This document shows, one piece after another, positions 41,829 to 51,518 of a stretch of DNA of 64,000 nt; within the stretch, counting starts at the first letter, position 1, and the number at the start of each line of letters is the position of its first letter. The notes under the pieces are model-generated. The model was given only the letters and a program-made list of their open reading frames with translations, was not told where the DNA came from and did not search any database. The DNA comes from Candidatus Latescibacterota bacterium. GTDB lineage: Bacteria; JAAXHH01. A program made the position numbers and the translations under genes. Location of the stretch: positions 1,001,330 to 1,065,329 of the forward strand of contig JAJEEG010000006.1 of the NCBI GenBank assembly GCA_022821085.1. The letters run 5' to 3'.

Positions 41829-44333
41829 ATGCCGGACTACCAGCCCCTGGACCTCACCCCGGTTTACAACGCGAACCGCGGCGTATACGATGACATTGCA
41901 GACCCTCCGCTGGGATCGCAGTTGTTTTACGGCCTTCCTTTTCAAATCGGAGACGGCACGGGAGAAACCGACTGCTTCATCGGCTTCGGGTCCGAGGTGG
42001 GCTGTCCGGCCGATCCCGTAGCGATTCCGGTCGGCCAGGCCGCGGTCAACGTGGTTTTCGCCCACGCGGTGATCCGTTCGGAGATCGAGGCGGGTGGCCC
42101 GATCGCCCTTCCCGTGGCCACGTACCGGTTCGAATGGGACGATGGACGCGCCGAGTCCGTAACGATCCGAGAACGATTCGAGATCGGCTACATGCCGCTG
42201 CCCTGGGGGCAGTATCCCTTTCTCTGCGTCCCGGACGAGAAGCCGTCGACCTACAACCGGTCGGGCGGCGACTGGAGCGATGCGGGCCGCCGGCAGACGG
42301 AGGCCGAGCAGGGATGGCCGCGCGGTTACTATCTCTGGGCCTGGCGCAATCCCCGCCCCGACCAAAGCATCCGTTCGATTGAGATCTCTCCGCAGGGCCC
42401 GCCCTTCGTCGTGGCCGCCGTTACGCTCGGCCATGTCGACGAAGATCCTATCTGCCGGTGGGCCGCCCGTGACGTCCAGATCGAGCTCAAGAACCCGGAA
42501 GCCGCCGGGAAACCCTTCAACCTGGACGTGGAGGTGGACCGGGGCTATGCGACCTACGCCTATCCGCTGCCCGGGGAGGTCGACCGGGCCTTCCTGACCG
42601 ACACGCACCGCGGCTGGGGACAGGCGGACACCGATCGCGCCAGTCCCGCCCACGTGGGCGTGGCCGGCACGCCGTCGGCCACCGTAACCGTTAAACAGGA
42701 TGGGAAGGCGGTCGGTTCGGCCAACTGGGGCGAACTGGAAGCCAAAGAGGTCGTCGAAACCCCCTCGGTTCGGTTCAAAGTCATCGACACGGGCCGGAAC
42801 TGGGTGCACACCACGGTCCTGGACGACGAGACGGGCCTTCCCGTGCCCTGCCGCGTCCACTTCCGCTCGGCCCGCGGCGTGCCCTATGCCCCTCACGGCC
42901 ACCATGCCCACGTGAATTCGAACCTCGAGACGTGGCACGTGGATGTGGGCGGCGACGTGCGCCTGGGACAGATGTCCTACGCCTACATCGATGGCAAATG
43001 CCAGGGCTGGCTGCCCCGGGGCGACGTGCACGTAGACGTGGCCCGCGGCTTCGAGTACGAGCCGATTCGCGAGCGTGTCCACATCGAACCCGGGCAACGC
43101 GAACTCACCCTCAGGCTGAAGCGGTGGACCGATCTGAACGCGGAACGGTACTTCAGCGGGGACACCCACGTACATTTCCTCTCGACCCAGGGCGCCCAGC
43201 TCGAGGCCCGCGGGGAGGACCTGAACGTCGTCAACCTCCTGCTTTCCCAGTGGGGCGGCCTCTTCACGAATACCGAGGAATTCACGGGATCGGCGAACGT
43301 GGCGCACGACGGAGACACGATCGTCTATGCCTCGCAGGAGAACCGGCAGCACATCCTGGGCCACCTGTCGCTCCTCGGCCTGAAGGAACCTGTCATGCCC
43401 TGGTGTTCGGACGGTCCGGGTGAAGCCGAACTGGGAGGCAACCTGGAAACCACCCTGTCCTACTGGGCCGACGCCTGCCACGCGCAGGGCGGGACGGTCG
43501 TGATTCCCCACATCCCCAATCCGAATTGCGAGCCGGCGGTCCTCATCGCCACGGACCGTGCCGACGCCGTGGAGATGCTGGTGCACAGCGAGTACAACCA
43601 CCTGGAATACTATCGGTACCTGAATTGCGGGTACAGGCTGCCGCTGGCTGGCGGGACGGACAAGATGTCCAGCGACGTGCCCGTGGGGATCTACCGGACC
43701 TATGCCTACATCCCGCCGGACGAGCCCTTTACCTACGACAACTGGTGCAAGGCGCTGCGCGGCGGGAACACCTTCCTGAGCGCGGGGCCCATCATCCGGT
43801 TCAAGGTGAACGGCCAGGCCATCGGCGACACGGTGAATCTACCCGGCAACGGCGGGACGGTCGAGATCGAGGCGTCGGCGGATTCGACCCTGCCGATCCA
43901 TACGCTGGAGATTGTGCGGCAGGGCCGGGTGGTCGCCTCGACCGAAGACCGCAAAGGTGCCCGGCGGCTGTCGCTGAAGACGTCTCTCAAGATCGAAGGC
44001 CACACCTGGCTGGCGGCCCGGTGCGCCGGACCGAACTACACGAGCATCCCGCATCACGACGGCTGGCGCCGGGGCATCATGGCCCACACCTCACCGGTAT
44101 ACGTGGCCTGCGGCGGCCCCTACTGGCTGTTCGACCTGGAAAACGCCCAGTACATGCTGAGTCTGATCGAAGGAGGCTTGTCCTACATCAAGCGCCGCAG
44201 CTGGCAGCACAAGCCGGGCACGACCACGCATCACCACGGCGCGGACGATCACGAAGCTTTTTTGGAAGCACCTTACGTGCAGGCCCGGGAAGCCATCCAC
44301 CGGCGCATGCACGAGCTGAACATCCCGCATTGA
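41829..44333 (+). CDS. CehA/McbA-type metallohydrolase (PHP-like)
   Basis: An 834-residue protein. The first 420 residues form beta-rich domains without a recognised family. The catalytic part (about 440-680) has the PHP-like FSGDTHVHF metal motif, GTVVIPHIPNPNCEPAV, SEYNHLEYYRYLNCGYRLPLAGGTDKMSS and later GIYRTYAYIPPDEPFT. CehA (carbaryl hydrolase)/McbA relatives share this. No signal peptide is seen. Substrate unknown; the next gene is a BCCT transporter, and the two may form a uptake-and-use pair. Confidence 0.72.
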   Translation: MPDYQPLDLTPVYNANRGVYDDIADPPLGSQLFYGLPFQIGDGTGETDCFIGFGSEVGCPADPVAIPVGQAAVNVVFAHAVIRSEIEAGGPIALPVATYRFEWDDGRAESVTIRERFEIGYMPLPWGQYPFLCVPDEKPSTYNRSGGDWSDAGRRQTEAEQGWPRGYYLWAWRNPRPDQSIRSIEISPQGPPFVVAAVTLGHVDEDPICRWAARDVQIELKNPEAAGKPFNLDVEVDRGYATYAYPLPGEVDRAFLTDTHRGWGQADTDRASPAHVGVAGTPSATVTVKQDGKAVGSANWGELEAKEVVETPSVRFKVIDTGRNWVHTTVLDDETGLPVPCRVHFRSARGVPYAPHGHHAHVNSNLETWHVDVGGDVRLGQMSYAYIDGKCQGWLPRGDVHVDVARGFEYEPIRERVHIEPGQRELTLRLKRWTDLNAERYFSGDTHVHFLSTQGAQLEARGEDLNVVNLLLSQWGGLFTNTEEFTGSANVAHDGDTIVYASQENRQHILGHLSLLGLKEPVMPWCSDGPGEAELGGNLETTLSYWADACHAQGGTVVIPHIPNPNCEPAVLIATDRADAVEMLVHSEYNHLEYYRYLNCGYRLPLAGGTDKMSSDVPVGIYRTYAYIPPDEPFTYDNWCKALRGGNTFLSAGPIIRFKVNGQAIGDTVNLPGNGGTVEIEASADSTLPIHTLEIVRQGRVVASTEDRKGARRLSLKTSLKIEGHTWLAARCAGPNYTSIPHHDGWRRGIMAHTSPVYVACGGPYWLFDLENAQYMLSLIEGGLSYIKRRSWQHKPGTTTHHHGADDHEAFLEAPYVQAREAIHRRMHELNIPH

Positions 44334-44385
44334 GCGCCTGTGCGGGGGCGTACCGCACCCACCCGACAGAACCGGAGCGCACGAC

Positions 44386-45966
44386 ATGCAAGGACCCCGC
44401 GTCGACCGGGTCATATTCTGGGTCGCGTTGCCGCTGATCACAGGCGTTTCGGTACCCCTGGTATTGTTTCCCGTCGAGGGGGAAGCCCTGCTGAGCGCGG
44501 CCTTCGGCTGGCTGACCCGGGTCCTGGGATGGGCCTACCTCTGGTTCACCATCGCCGCCTTCGCACTCCTCGTCTACTACGCCCTCGGCAAGTACGGAAA
44601 CGTGCGGTTCGGCGGCCCCAACGCCAAACCCGAATTCTCCCTGGTCAGCTGGATCGCCATGATCTTCTGCGCCGGCATCGGCGCCAGTGTCCTGTACTGG
44701 GGCACCATCGAGTGGGCGTATTACTACATGAATCCGCCGTTCGGTCTCGAACCCCGGTCCGCCGAGGCCACGGAGTGGGCGGCGACCTACGGACTGTTCC
44801 ACTGGGGATTCACGGCGTGGGCGATCTACTGCATTCCCACCCTGCCCCTCGCCTACCTCTTCTGGAACCGGCGGCGGCCGGTCCTGCGCATGTCGGCGGC
44901 CTGCGAAGGCGTGATCGGCGAGCAGGCGGCCCGGAGTCTGCCGGGCAAGTTCATCGACATGCTGTTCATGTTCGGCCTGCTCGGTGGGGTCGGGACGTCC
45001 ATCGGGCTGAGCACGCCCATGATCTCGGCGGGACTGTCGGAGATGCTGGGCGTCGCCAGGGGGTTCTGGCTGGACGCCTCGGTGGTGATTACGCTGGGGG
45101 TGATCTTCGGAGTGAGCGTCTACACCGGGCTGCAGCGCGGTATCCGCATGCTGAGCAGGTTCAACCTCTGGCTCACCATCGCACTGCTCGCATTCGTGTT
45201 CCTGGTGGGACCGACGCTGTTCATCATAGACACGTTCACCAACAGCATCGGCCTGCTGGTGCAGAACTTCGTCAAGATGAGCCTGTACCTGGATCCGGTC
45301 GCGAAGTGGGATTCGCTGATTTCGGCAACGGGGGCAGGGAGTCCGGGCCCACAGGCTACCTTCCCGGAGCAGTGGACCGTTTTCTACTGGGCGTGGTGGA
45401 TCGCCTTCGCGCCGTTCATGGGACTGTTCGTCGCCCGCATCTCCCGGGGCCGCACGATCCGCGAACTGATCGGCGCCGAGATCATCGGCGGCGCGATGGG
45501 TTGCTGGCTGTTCTTCGCGGTGCTCGGCAACACGAGCCTGTTCCTGCAGCTGGAAGGCTCACAGGACCTCACCGGCCTGGTCGCCGGCAACATGACGCCG
45601 GAGGCGATCATTGCCACGGTGGTCGCCGTGGGAGACCGGGTGATCCCCTTCGCCGTGCCGCTACTGCTGGTCTTCGTGACCCTGGCGATCATCTTCGCCG
45701 CCACCACCCTGGATTCCGCATCCTACATCCTGGCGTCGGTGGCGACCCGGGAACAGGCCGAAGTGCGGGAGCCCGCGCGCTGGCACCGCTGCTTCTGGGC
45801 GGTCGTGCTCAGTTCCGTGGCGCTGTCGTTGATGTTCGTGGGAGGGACGGAAAGCCTGCGGGCGGTCCAGTCGGCTTCCCTGATCGTGGCGCTTCCGCTC
45901 ATCGCTGTGCTGGTCCTGATGACCCTGTCCTTCATCCGGTGGCTGAGACAGGATCACGGCGATTGA
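44386..45966 (+). CDS. BCCT-family transporter
   Basis: Betaine/carnitine/choline-type secondary transporter of 526 residues with about 12 membrane helices. Signature WTVFYWAWWIAFAPFMGLFV followed by ARISRGRTIREL is intact, as is FSLVSWIAMIFCAGIGASVL. Long hydrophilic N- and C-tails (as in osmosensing BetP) are absent. Substrate is unknown. Starts 52 bases after the metallohydrolase and ends in a hairpin. Confidence 0.93.
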   Translation: MQGPRVDRVIFWVALPLITGVSVPLVLFPVEGEALLSAAFGWLTRVLGWAYLWFTIAAFALLVYYALGKYGNVRFGGPNAKPEFSLVSWIAMIFCAGIGASVLYWGTIEWAYYYMNPPFGLEPRSAEATEWAATYGLFHWGFTAWAIYCIPTLPLAYLFWNRRRPVLRMSAACEGVIGEQAARSLPGKFIDMLFMFGLLGGVGTSIGLSTPMISAGLSEMLGVARGFWLDASVVITLGVIFGVSVYTGLQRGIRMLSRFNLWLTIALLAFVFLVGPTLFIIDTFTNSIGLLVQNFVKMSLYLDPVAKWDSLISATGAGSPGPQATFPEQWTVFYWAWWIAFAPFMGLFVARISRGRTIRELIGAEIIGGAMGCWLFFAVLGNTSLFLQLEGSQDLTGLVAGNMTPEAIIATVVAVGDRVIPFAVPLLLVFVTLAIIFAATTLDSASYILASVATREQAEVREPARWHRCFWAVVLSSVALSLMFVGGTESLRAVQSASLIVALPLIAVLVLMTLSFIRWLRQDHGD

Positions 45967-45973
45967 AAAGCAA

Positions 45974-45998
45974 CGGGCGGACCATGAAGGCCCGCCCG
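45974..45998. terminator. Convergent hairpin after BCCT gene
   Basis: CGGGCGG (45974-45980) pairs with CCGCCCG (45992-45998). It lies between convergent genes; a short GGTTGTT follows. No long T-run. Confidence 0.5.
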
Positions 45999-46068
45999 GT
46001 TGTTCAGTAGCGACTTTCTTCCTGCGATATACACCGGTCTTCGCGCTCAGCGTTTCGTGCCTACCCGA

Positions 46069-49038
46069 CTACCTGAAACTGTACGTCACGCCCAGCTTGA
46101 TCCGCCGGCCCTTGGGATCATGGGTCAGTGCGTCGAAGGCCAGCTCCTGGTTCACATACGGCGGCGGCGCGTCGGCCAGGTTGAACAGCGACAGCGTTGC
46201 GATCACGCCGGTATCGGGGATCCGCCACTGGAAGTTCATGTCGAAGGTCAGGAACGGGTCGATCTGCGTCCAGTCTTCTCCCGAAGGCCCCGTGTCGAAC
46301 CAGTAGTCTCCGTTCTCGTACGACGAGATGTAATGACCTCTGACGATGGCGCTGTAGTCGCTCCAGTGGTATCCGACGGTCGCGTTCATGCGCAGCGGAG
46401 GCAGTGGCGGCGCCAGGGGATTCGTCGCGTTGAGGAAACCCACGGCCTCGTTCTCGGCGACGAGCTCCACGCCGTTGTGCATGAGCGCTTCGATGGTATA
46501 GTCCAGCGTGTAGCTGCCGTCCAGGTGGGCGTCGATCGCGCCGTCGCCCCACACCTGCCGCGCTCCGATGTGCCAGTCGATCCCCGAGGTCTTGAGTCCG
46601 GGCCAGTTGATGTGGTTGATCCGGATCCGCTCCATGTCGGCCGGGGCGCAGCTCCCGTCGTTCCGGTTTCCGGGACAGTAGATGCGGTCCTGCACCGCGG
46701 CGCGGGTCGACGGGTTCACGTAGGCGGCGGCCAGCGCCGCGTCGGGAAGCACGCCGATGGGATTGTCGAAATCGAAATTCCAGTAGTCGACCGCCATCTC
46801 GAAACCGGTATCGTTCTCGATGATCACGCCCAGGTTATAGGTAAGCGCTTCTTCCGGCTCGAGATCTTCGACGCCCCTGTTCTCGATGGCCTTCCAGGCA
46901 TCGGTCGGTCCCACGTACGCCGTGTAGATGACGACGTCCGTGTTGAGATCGTCCACTGAAGGCGTCCGGAAGGTGGTCTGCACCGTGCCTCGCAGGGCCA
47001 GGAAGTCGTTGACCTGCGCCCGCAGCGAGATCTTCGGATCCAGGCTGTTCGCGAAGCCGTAGTCCTCGAAATGCAACGCGGCCTGGCTGTCCAGCCAGTC
47101 CATGGGTTTGAGCGCCAGTTCGGCGAACACGGCGTGGGTCGTCTGGTTGGCTTCGTAGGGATGGATCCCGGACGTGAAAGTAAAGGATCCGGTCTGGATC
47201 GCGCAGCTTCTGTCTCCCGGTATGCGGCAGGGATTGATGGAGAGGTCGCCGGGCTCGTTGGGCACGGCGGAGACATCGACCCGGCGCAGCTGGTACCCCG
47301 TGGCGTAGCTGGCGACGCCTTCCTTGATCACGCCGTTCAGTATGGCTTCCATCGACAGCAGACTGGCCTCGCTGGTCGTGACGACCTTTTCGTTGATCCA
47401 GTCGATCAAATCGGCTCTGTTGGCCAGTTCGGAGCGGTAGTTCGGATTCGGACTGTCCGTCCAGGGGGCGTCCGGTTGCGCGGAATACTGGATGCCGTTG
47501 CTGAAGGGATTGAAGTACGAGCAGTACCCCGTTCCCGGCACGACACCGCCAGGGATGGTCCCGAGGGCAAGACCCGAAGGCGCACTCGGGTCCGGTACGA
47601 CCGGGACGCCGCAATTCGGACCGCCGAAACCGCGAAATGCCAGAAATTTACGGTAGGCATATTCCGCTGGTTGACGTACCGTGCCCTTCGTATCGGAATA
47701 AGAGATGCCCAGGTCATAACTCAGGCTGGACTCGCCGATCGGACCTGTGAGGGAGCCGGCCAGGCGGCGGGTGCGGGACTCCCTGCCCTGGACGCGGCCG
47801 GGTCCGGCGTTTCCGACCAGGCGGCCGAAGAAGTACCAGGGCTGATCGCCGGTAAGGTCCAGCGTTAACCCGCTGTCGTTCGTGTAGGTCGGGTTTTCCG
47901 CTACGAAGGCGACCCGGCCCGGATGGTAGACGGGCACCTGCTGTACACCGTCATAGAAGGCGATCGGGGGAAAAGAAGGGGTGGTCTCCCATTCGGGAAC
48001 CCGGGCATCGTGGTAGAGCGCTTCCAGGTGGTAATTCGCTTCACCGAACGAGCCGTTCAACTCCGCGAATCCCCGGGTGTGCTGGAGTTTCTCGATGATG
48101 CTGTCCCAGGGCTGGTAGCGGAACCGACACGTGCTGGCGCCCACCTGGTACCCGCCCAGTCCCGAACACCCCGGATCGACGAATCTCGGCTCGCTCGCGA
48201 GGATGCTCTCATCGGTCACCAGCGCATGTCTCGGTATGATGAACGCGCCGGGATTCCCGTACCAGGACCAGCCCCATCCGTAATTCGGAAAGGGGCGCAG
48301 CGCCCAGTCCCGCTCTTCGGCGCGCAGGTTGCCGCGGCGCTTGTGTTCCAGGGAGATCACCAGGTTGGAATCGCCGACCTTGCCGCCCCAGATCCCGCCC
48401 AGCATGGCGTCTCCGGCCGCGTCGAAATAGTCATAGGACACATCCAGTTCAAACCCCTCGAAACTGCCGCGCGTGATAAAGTTGGCGACGCCCGCGATCG
48501 CATCCGATCCATACACGGCCCCCGCGCCTTCCTTGAGGATATCCATCCGTTCGATGGAGATGGACGGGAAGGCGTTCACGTCGACGAACCGTCCCCCCAC
48601 GAGCCGGCCGGGCACGTAGGTCTGCCGCCGGCCGTTGATCAGCACCAGGCTGCGCGAGGCGCCGAGGCCGCGAAGGTTGATGTTCGCCACGGTTTCCGGG
48701 ATGTCACCCGACTGCGCGTTGTACCAGCTGTTGGCCTCGCCGATGACGCCGCTGCTCGCACTCAGGTTCTTGAACAGGTCGACCATGGACGGCGACCCCT
48801 GCTCGGCCAGCGACGCACGGTCGATGCGGGCGACGGCATAGGGGAGTTCGATCGGGGATTCGCGGACCGCCGTTCCGGTAACGACGATCGCTTCCGCTTC
48901 CAGCACCGGCAGCAGGAAGAGGGAATCCGGCATCGCTTCTTCCTGTTGATCGGCAAGCGCGGCGGAGCATGGCATCCCGGCCAGGTAAAGCCAGCCGAAC
49001 ACCATCAAGGCGAACGAAAGCCTGTTCGATGTGTACAT
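46069..49038 (-). CDS. TonB-dependent outer-membrane receptor
   Basis: From ATG 49038 the protein has 989 residues: signal peptide (ends PCSAALA), a TonB-box-like AEAIVVTGTAV, a plug domain (about 45-190; VANINLRGLGASRSLVLINGRR, GAGAVYGSDAIAGVANFITRG) and a 22-strand-type barrel. The frame runs further upstream, but the promoter and signal peptide fix 49038. It ends in YSFR, one residue past the usual terminal Phe. No ligand genes are adjacent. Substrate unknown. Confidence 0.92.
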   Translation of the reverse strand: MYTSNRLSFALMVFGWLYLAGMPCSAALADQQEEAMPDSLFLLPVLEAEAIVVTGTAVRESPIELPYAVARIDRASLAEQGSPSMVDLFKNLSASSGVIGEANSWYNAQSGDIPETVANINLRGLGASRSLVLINGRRQTYVPGRLVGGRFVDVNAFPSISIERMDILKEGAGAVYGSDAIAGVANFITRGSFEGFELDVSYDYFDAAGDAMLGGIWGGKVGDSNLVISLEHKRRGNLRAEERDWALRPFPNYGWGWSWYGNPGAFIIPRHALVTDESILASEPRFVDPGCSGLGGYQVGASTCRFRYQPWDSIIEKLQHTRGFAELNGSFGEANYHLEALYHDARVPEWETTPSFPPIAFYDGVQQVPVYHPGRVAFVAENPTYTNDSGLTLDLTGDQPWYFFGRLVGNAGPGRVQGRESRTRRLAGSLTGPIGESSLSYDLGISYSDTKGTVRQPAEYAYRKFLAFRGFGGPNCGVPVVPDPSAPSGLALGTIPGGVVPGTGYCSYFNPFSNGIQYSAQPDAPWTDSPNPNYRSELANRADLIDWINEKVVTTSEASLLSMEAILNGVIKEGVASYATGYQLRRVDVSAVPNEPGDLSINPCRIPGDRSCAIQTGSFTFTSGIHPYEANQTTHAVFAELALKPMDWLDSQAALHFEDYGFANSLDPKISLRAQVNDFLALRGTVQTTFRTPSVDDLNTDVVIYTAYVGPTDAWKAIENRGVEDLEPEEALTYNLGVIIENDTGFEMAVDYWNFDFDNPIGVLPDAALAAAYVNPSTRAAVQDRIYCPGNRNDGSCAPADMERIRINHINWPGLKTSGIDWHIGARQVWGDGAIDAHLDGSYTLDYTIEALMHNGVELVAENEAVGFLNATNPLAPPLPPLRMNATVGYHWSDYSAIVRGHYISSYENGDYWFDTGPSGEDWTQIDPFLTFDMNFQWRIPDTGVIATLSLFNLADAPPPYVNQELAFDALTHDPKGRRIKLGVTYSFR

Positions 49039-49107
49039 GAGAGGCCGCCTGTAGCTATGAGTTTTTGTGATTTTATTGTATTTAATGCGTACAGGAATTG
49101 GGCAGGT

Positions 49108-49136
49108 AGTATATGTAAAAAACTTCATAATGTCAA
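49108..49136 (-). promoter_or_regulatory. Promoter of the TonB-receptor gene
   Basis: On the minus strand TTGACA (49131-49136), exactly 17 bases, TATACT (49108-49113). The predicted leader is about 65 bases. Surrounding DNA is AT-rich. Confidence 0.85.
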
Positions 49137-49214
49137 GGATTTTTAAGGACTTATACAGACGTTACGAAATATCACAAATCACGGAGTAAATACCTGAACC
49201 CGTTTGTGGTCCGC

Positions 49215-50111
49215 TCAACCTTGCCTGCTCAGATGCAGGCACCAGAACAGGGGCGGCAGGGCGTACACGTCGCCGCGCCCTTCCACGTACCGTTGCTGCT
49301 GGTCGGCCGGTGAATCGTTGCGGACGACGTCCCAGATGCCGCCGGCGTTGAAATCTGTTTCCACCCTGGCCGGGTCAAAGGACGTGATCATGGGTTCGCC
49401 CAGCTTGCCCACATAGTTCTTCATGCGCAGGGCCAGGGATCGTTCGTCCTCCGGAATGCTGTCCGTATCGGCGAGGTAGTCGAAGACGATCTCCGAACCG
49501 GGGCACGTTATCCCGGCCACTTGATTCAGCGTGTCCTGAATCGCATCCCGGGACAGGTAGTACGTCACGCCCAGCCAGTTGAAGAAGGAACGTTTTGACG
49601 GGTCGAATCCATGGGCGGTCAGCCGGTCCGCGAGGTCATCTTTTTCGAAGTCGATGGGGATCAGTTTCAGACTGTCCGGCAACGCCAGTCCGGCGGCCCC
49701 GGCCCGTTCCCGTTTCAGGGCGATCGTGGAAACGAGATCGATTTCGTAGATGGTTACGTCAAGACCGGGATGCCGTAGGGCGAACGTATCGTAGCCGGAA
49801 CCGAGAATGACGTACTGGCCCACCCCGTCCTCGATCGCCGCCAGCAGGCAGTCTTCGGTAAAGCGGGCGCGGGTCAGCGGCTGGGTGGTGATCGGCATGA
49901 GCCTTCGCAGCACGATGCCGGAGACGAAGGCGTCGATCAACCTGTAACCGAGGATACGTTGCCACCGTTTGCTCAGAAACCGGAAAGCGAAGGGATCGTG
50001 GAAGATATAGGGCGGGTTGTGCCGGAGGAGGTGACGGGCGCGGCTTACCGCCACGAGTTCGGCGGTCCGGCTTCCGTGGGTCTGGACCTGGCCGGGGTGC
50101 TGATCAGCCAT
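49215..50111 (-). CDS. Class I SAM-dependent methyltransferase (LCM-like family)
   Basis: A 298-residue member of the leucine carboxyl methyltransferase-like group (TIGR00027-type). Signatures: SRTAELVAVSRARHLLR at the N-terminus, YVILGSGYDTFALR (SAM-binding), YEIDLVSTIALKRER and RSFFNWLGVTYYLSRDAI. Substrate unknown. 22 bases downstream of the STAS gene, on the same strand, so it may be cotranscribed with it. Confidence 0.85.
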   Translation of the reverse strand: MADQHPGQVQTHGSRTAELVAVSRARHLLRHNPPYIFHDPFAFRFLSKRWQRILGYRLIDAFVSGIVLRRLMPITTQPLTRARFTEDCLLAAIEDGVGQYVILGSGYDTFALRHPGLDVTIYEIDLVSTIALKRERAGAAGLALPDSLKLIPIDFEKDDLADRLTAHGFDPSKRSFFNWLGVTYYLSRDAIQDTLNQVAGITCPGSEIVFDYLADTDSIPEDERSLALRMKNYVGKLGEPMITSFDPARVETDFNAGGIWDVVRNDSPADQQQRYVEGRGDVYALPPLFWCLHLSRQG

Positions 50112-50133
50112 GTTGGGTATCAGTCCGCCCGGA

Positions 50134-50475
50134 TCAGGTTCCGAAGGCCTCGATAGCGCCTTCCAGCGTATCGTGGACGGCGAAAACGGTCGTCAACTTG
50201 GTCATCTGCAGGAGGCTGCTGACGCTGCGCGTCACGCGCGCGAGCTTCAGGTCGCCTCCGACCTTCTGCATGCGGGTATAGGCGCGAATGAGCAGTCCCA
50301 GCCCCGAACTGTCGATCCAGTACACTTTACTCAGATCGAAGATGATCTTCCTGGAACCCTGGTCGGCCAGCCGGTTGATGCGTTCGCTCAGGGCGTCGGT
50401 GTCCCTTCCCTCGGCCATGCGGCCGCTCAGTTCCAGCACCGTGACGTCCCCGTGTTTTAATTCTCTGACTTTCAC
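50134..50475 (-). CDS. STAS-domain anti-sigma factor antagonist (second)
   Basis: A 113-residue STAS protein: VTVLELSGRMAEGRDTDAL, then DLSKVYWIDSSGLGLLIRAY with the phosphorylatable serine, and C-terminal DTLEGAIEAF. It is a paralogue in type of the protein at 41461 but quite different in sequence. Its promoter overlaps the divergent RibD-like one, giving a leader of about 220 bases. Confidence 0.9.
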   Translation of the reverse strand: MKVRELKHGDVTVLELSGRMAEGRDTDALSERINRLADQGSRKIIFDLSKVYWIDSSGLGLLIRAYTRMQKVGGDLKLARVTRSVSSLLQMTKLTTVFAVHDTLEGAIEAFGT

Positions 50476-50686
50476 AAAATCCTGCCTCTCTCAAGCGGAA
50501 CCATCTACACAATACGCTGGCGCTTTCGCACGCGAGTCAAACGGCTTCAGGAATGATTTACCTGGGTGTGGCAGGGTACTGACGCTGATAGGGCGATCCG
50601 CAGGCCAGGACCGGAAAGCCGGCCGACCGCGGATGCGCTTCCTTCTGCCGGATGCCATCCCGGGGAATGAATCCGGACTTTGTCTT

Positions 50687-50715
50687 GCTGAAATTCGACT
50701 TGAATAATATACTGG
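50687..50715 (+). promoter_or_regulatory. Promoter of the RibD-C gene
   Basis: TTGCTG (50687-50692), 17-base spacer, TATACT (50710-50715). Leader about 75 bases. Confidence 0.65.
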
Positions 50716-50734
50716 CTTTGTTTATCTGTCAAGA
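50706..50734 (-). promoter_or_regulatory. Divergent promoter of the STAS/methyltransferase genes
   Basis: On the minus strand TTGACA (50729-50734), 17-base spacer, TATTAT (50706-50711). Its -10 overlaps the -10 of the plus-strand promoter by two bases, so the two cannot both be occupied at once. Confidence 0.8.
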
Positions 50735-50797
50735 CGATTTTATGTGTGTTTCCAATAAACAGGACGCCGAAACAGGACGCCAACCAAAGCGCTTCAA

Positions 50798-51493
50798 ATG
50801 AAGTCCGACAGACGACCGTACATCCTGCTGAACTACGCCTTGAGCCTGGATGGCAAGTTATCCACGGAGCAACGCGATCCGGTTCGCTTCACGAGCAGAA
50901 TCGACCGCGGGTTGATGGACGAGATCAGGGCGGACGCCGATGCCGTGCTTATCGGCGCCGGTACGCTCCGGGCGGAGGATCCGCCGGTCAGGATCAAGTC
51001 GGCCCGGCGGAGGGATGAACGCAGGCGCCTGGGCAAACCGCCCCATCCGGTCTCGGTGATCCTGTCCCGGTCGATGCAACTGCCCCGCACCGGGAGATAC
51101 TGGGAAGACGACCAGGTCGAACGAATCATCGCGACGACGCAGCAGGCGAAGGACGAACAGGTCCTGGCCTTTCAGGATTTGGCCGAAGTGATCCAGGCGG
51201 GCCGGACCAGCGTGGACCTTCACGAATTCTGCCGGATGCTGGCCGACCGCGGCATAGGCCGGTTGCTCGTCGAAGGCGGAGGCGAGGTAAACATGGCCTT
51301 CTGGGAGGCCGGACTGGTGGACGAGGTATACCTGACCCTGTGTCCCGTCGTGATCGGCGGAAGTACCGCGCCGACGGCGGCGGACGGCAAGGGCTTCGCC
51401 AGCGACGGACTTCGCAAACTCAGACTGGTAGAGACCAGGCGGGTTGGACAGGAGTTGTTCCTGAGATACCGGGCGGTGCGGTCGAAATCGTAG
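50798..51493 (+). CDS. RibD C-terminal-domain reductase
   Basis: A 231-residue stand-alone reductase of the RibD-C/dihydrofolate reductase-like fold. Typical text: RPYILLNYALSLDGKLS, DAVLIGAGTLRAEDPPV, GIGRLLVEGGGEVNMAFW and EVYLTLCPVVIGG. It could reduce the 5-amino-uracil intermediate of riboflavin synthesis or another substrate; the deaminase half of RibD is absent. No other rib genes are adjacent. Confidence 0.88.
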   Translation: MKSDRRPYILLNYALSLDGKLSTEQRDPVRFTSRIDRGLMDEIRADADAVLIGAGTLRAEDPPVRIKSARRRDERRRLGKPPHPVSVILSRSMQLPRTGRYWEDDQVERIIATTQQAKDEQVLAFQDLAEVIQAGRTSVDLHEFCRMLADRGIGRLLVEGGGEVNMAFWEAGLVDEVYLTLCPVVIGGSTAPTAADGKGFASDGLRKLRLVETRRVGQELFLRYRAVRSKS

Positions 51494-51518
51494 CCCGCGT
51501 GGTATTCGACGGGTTGAA

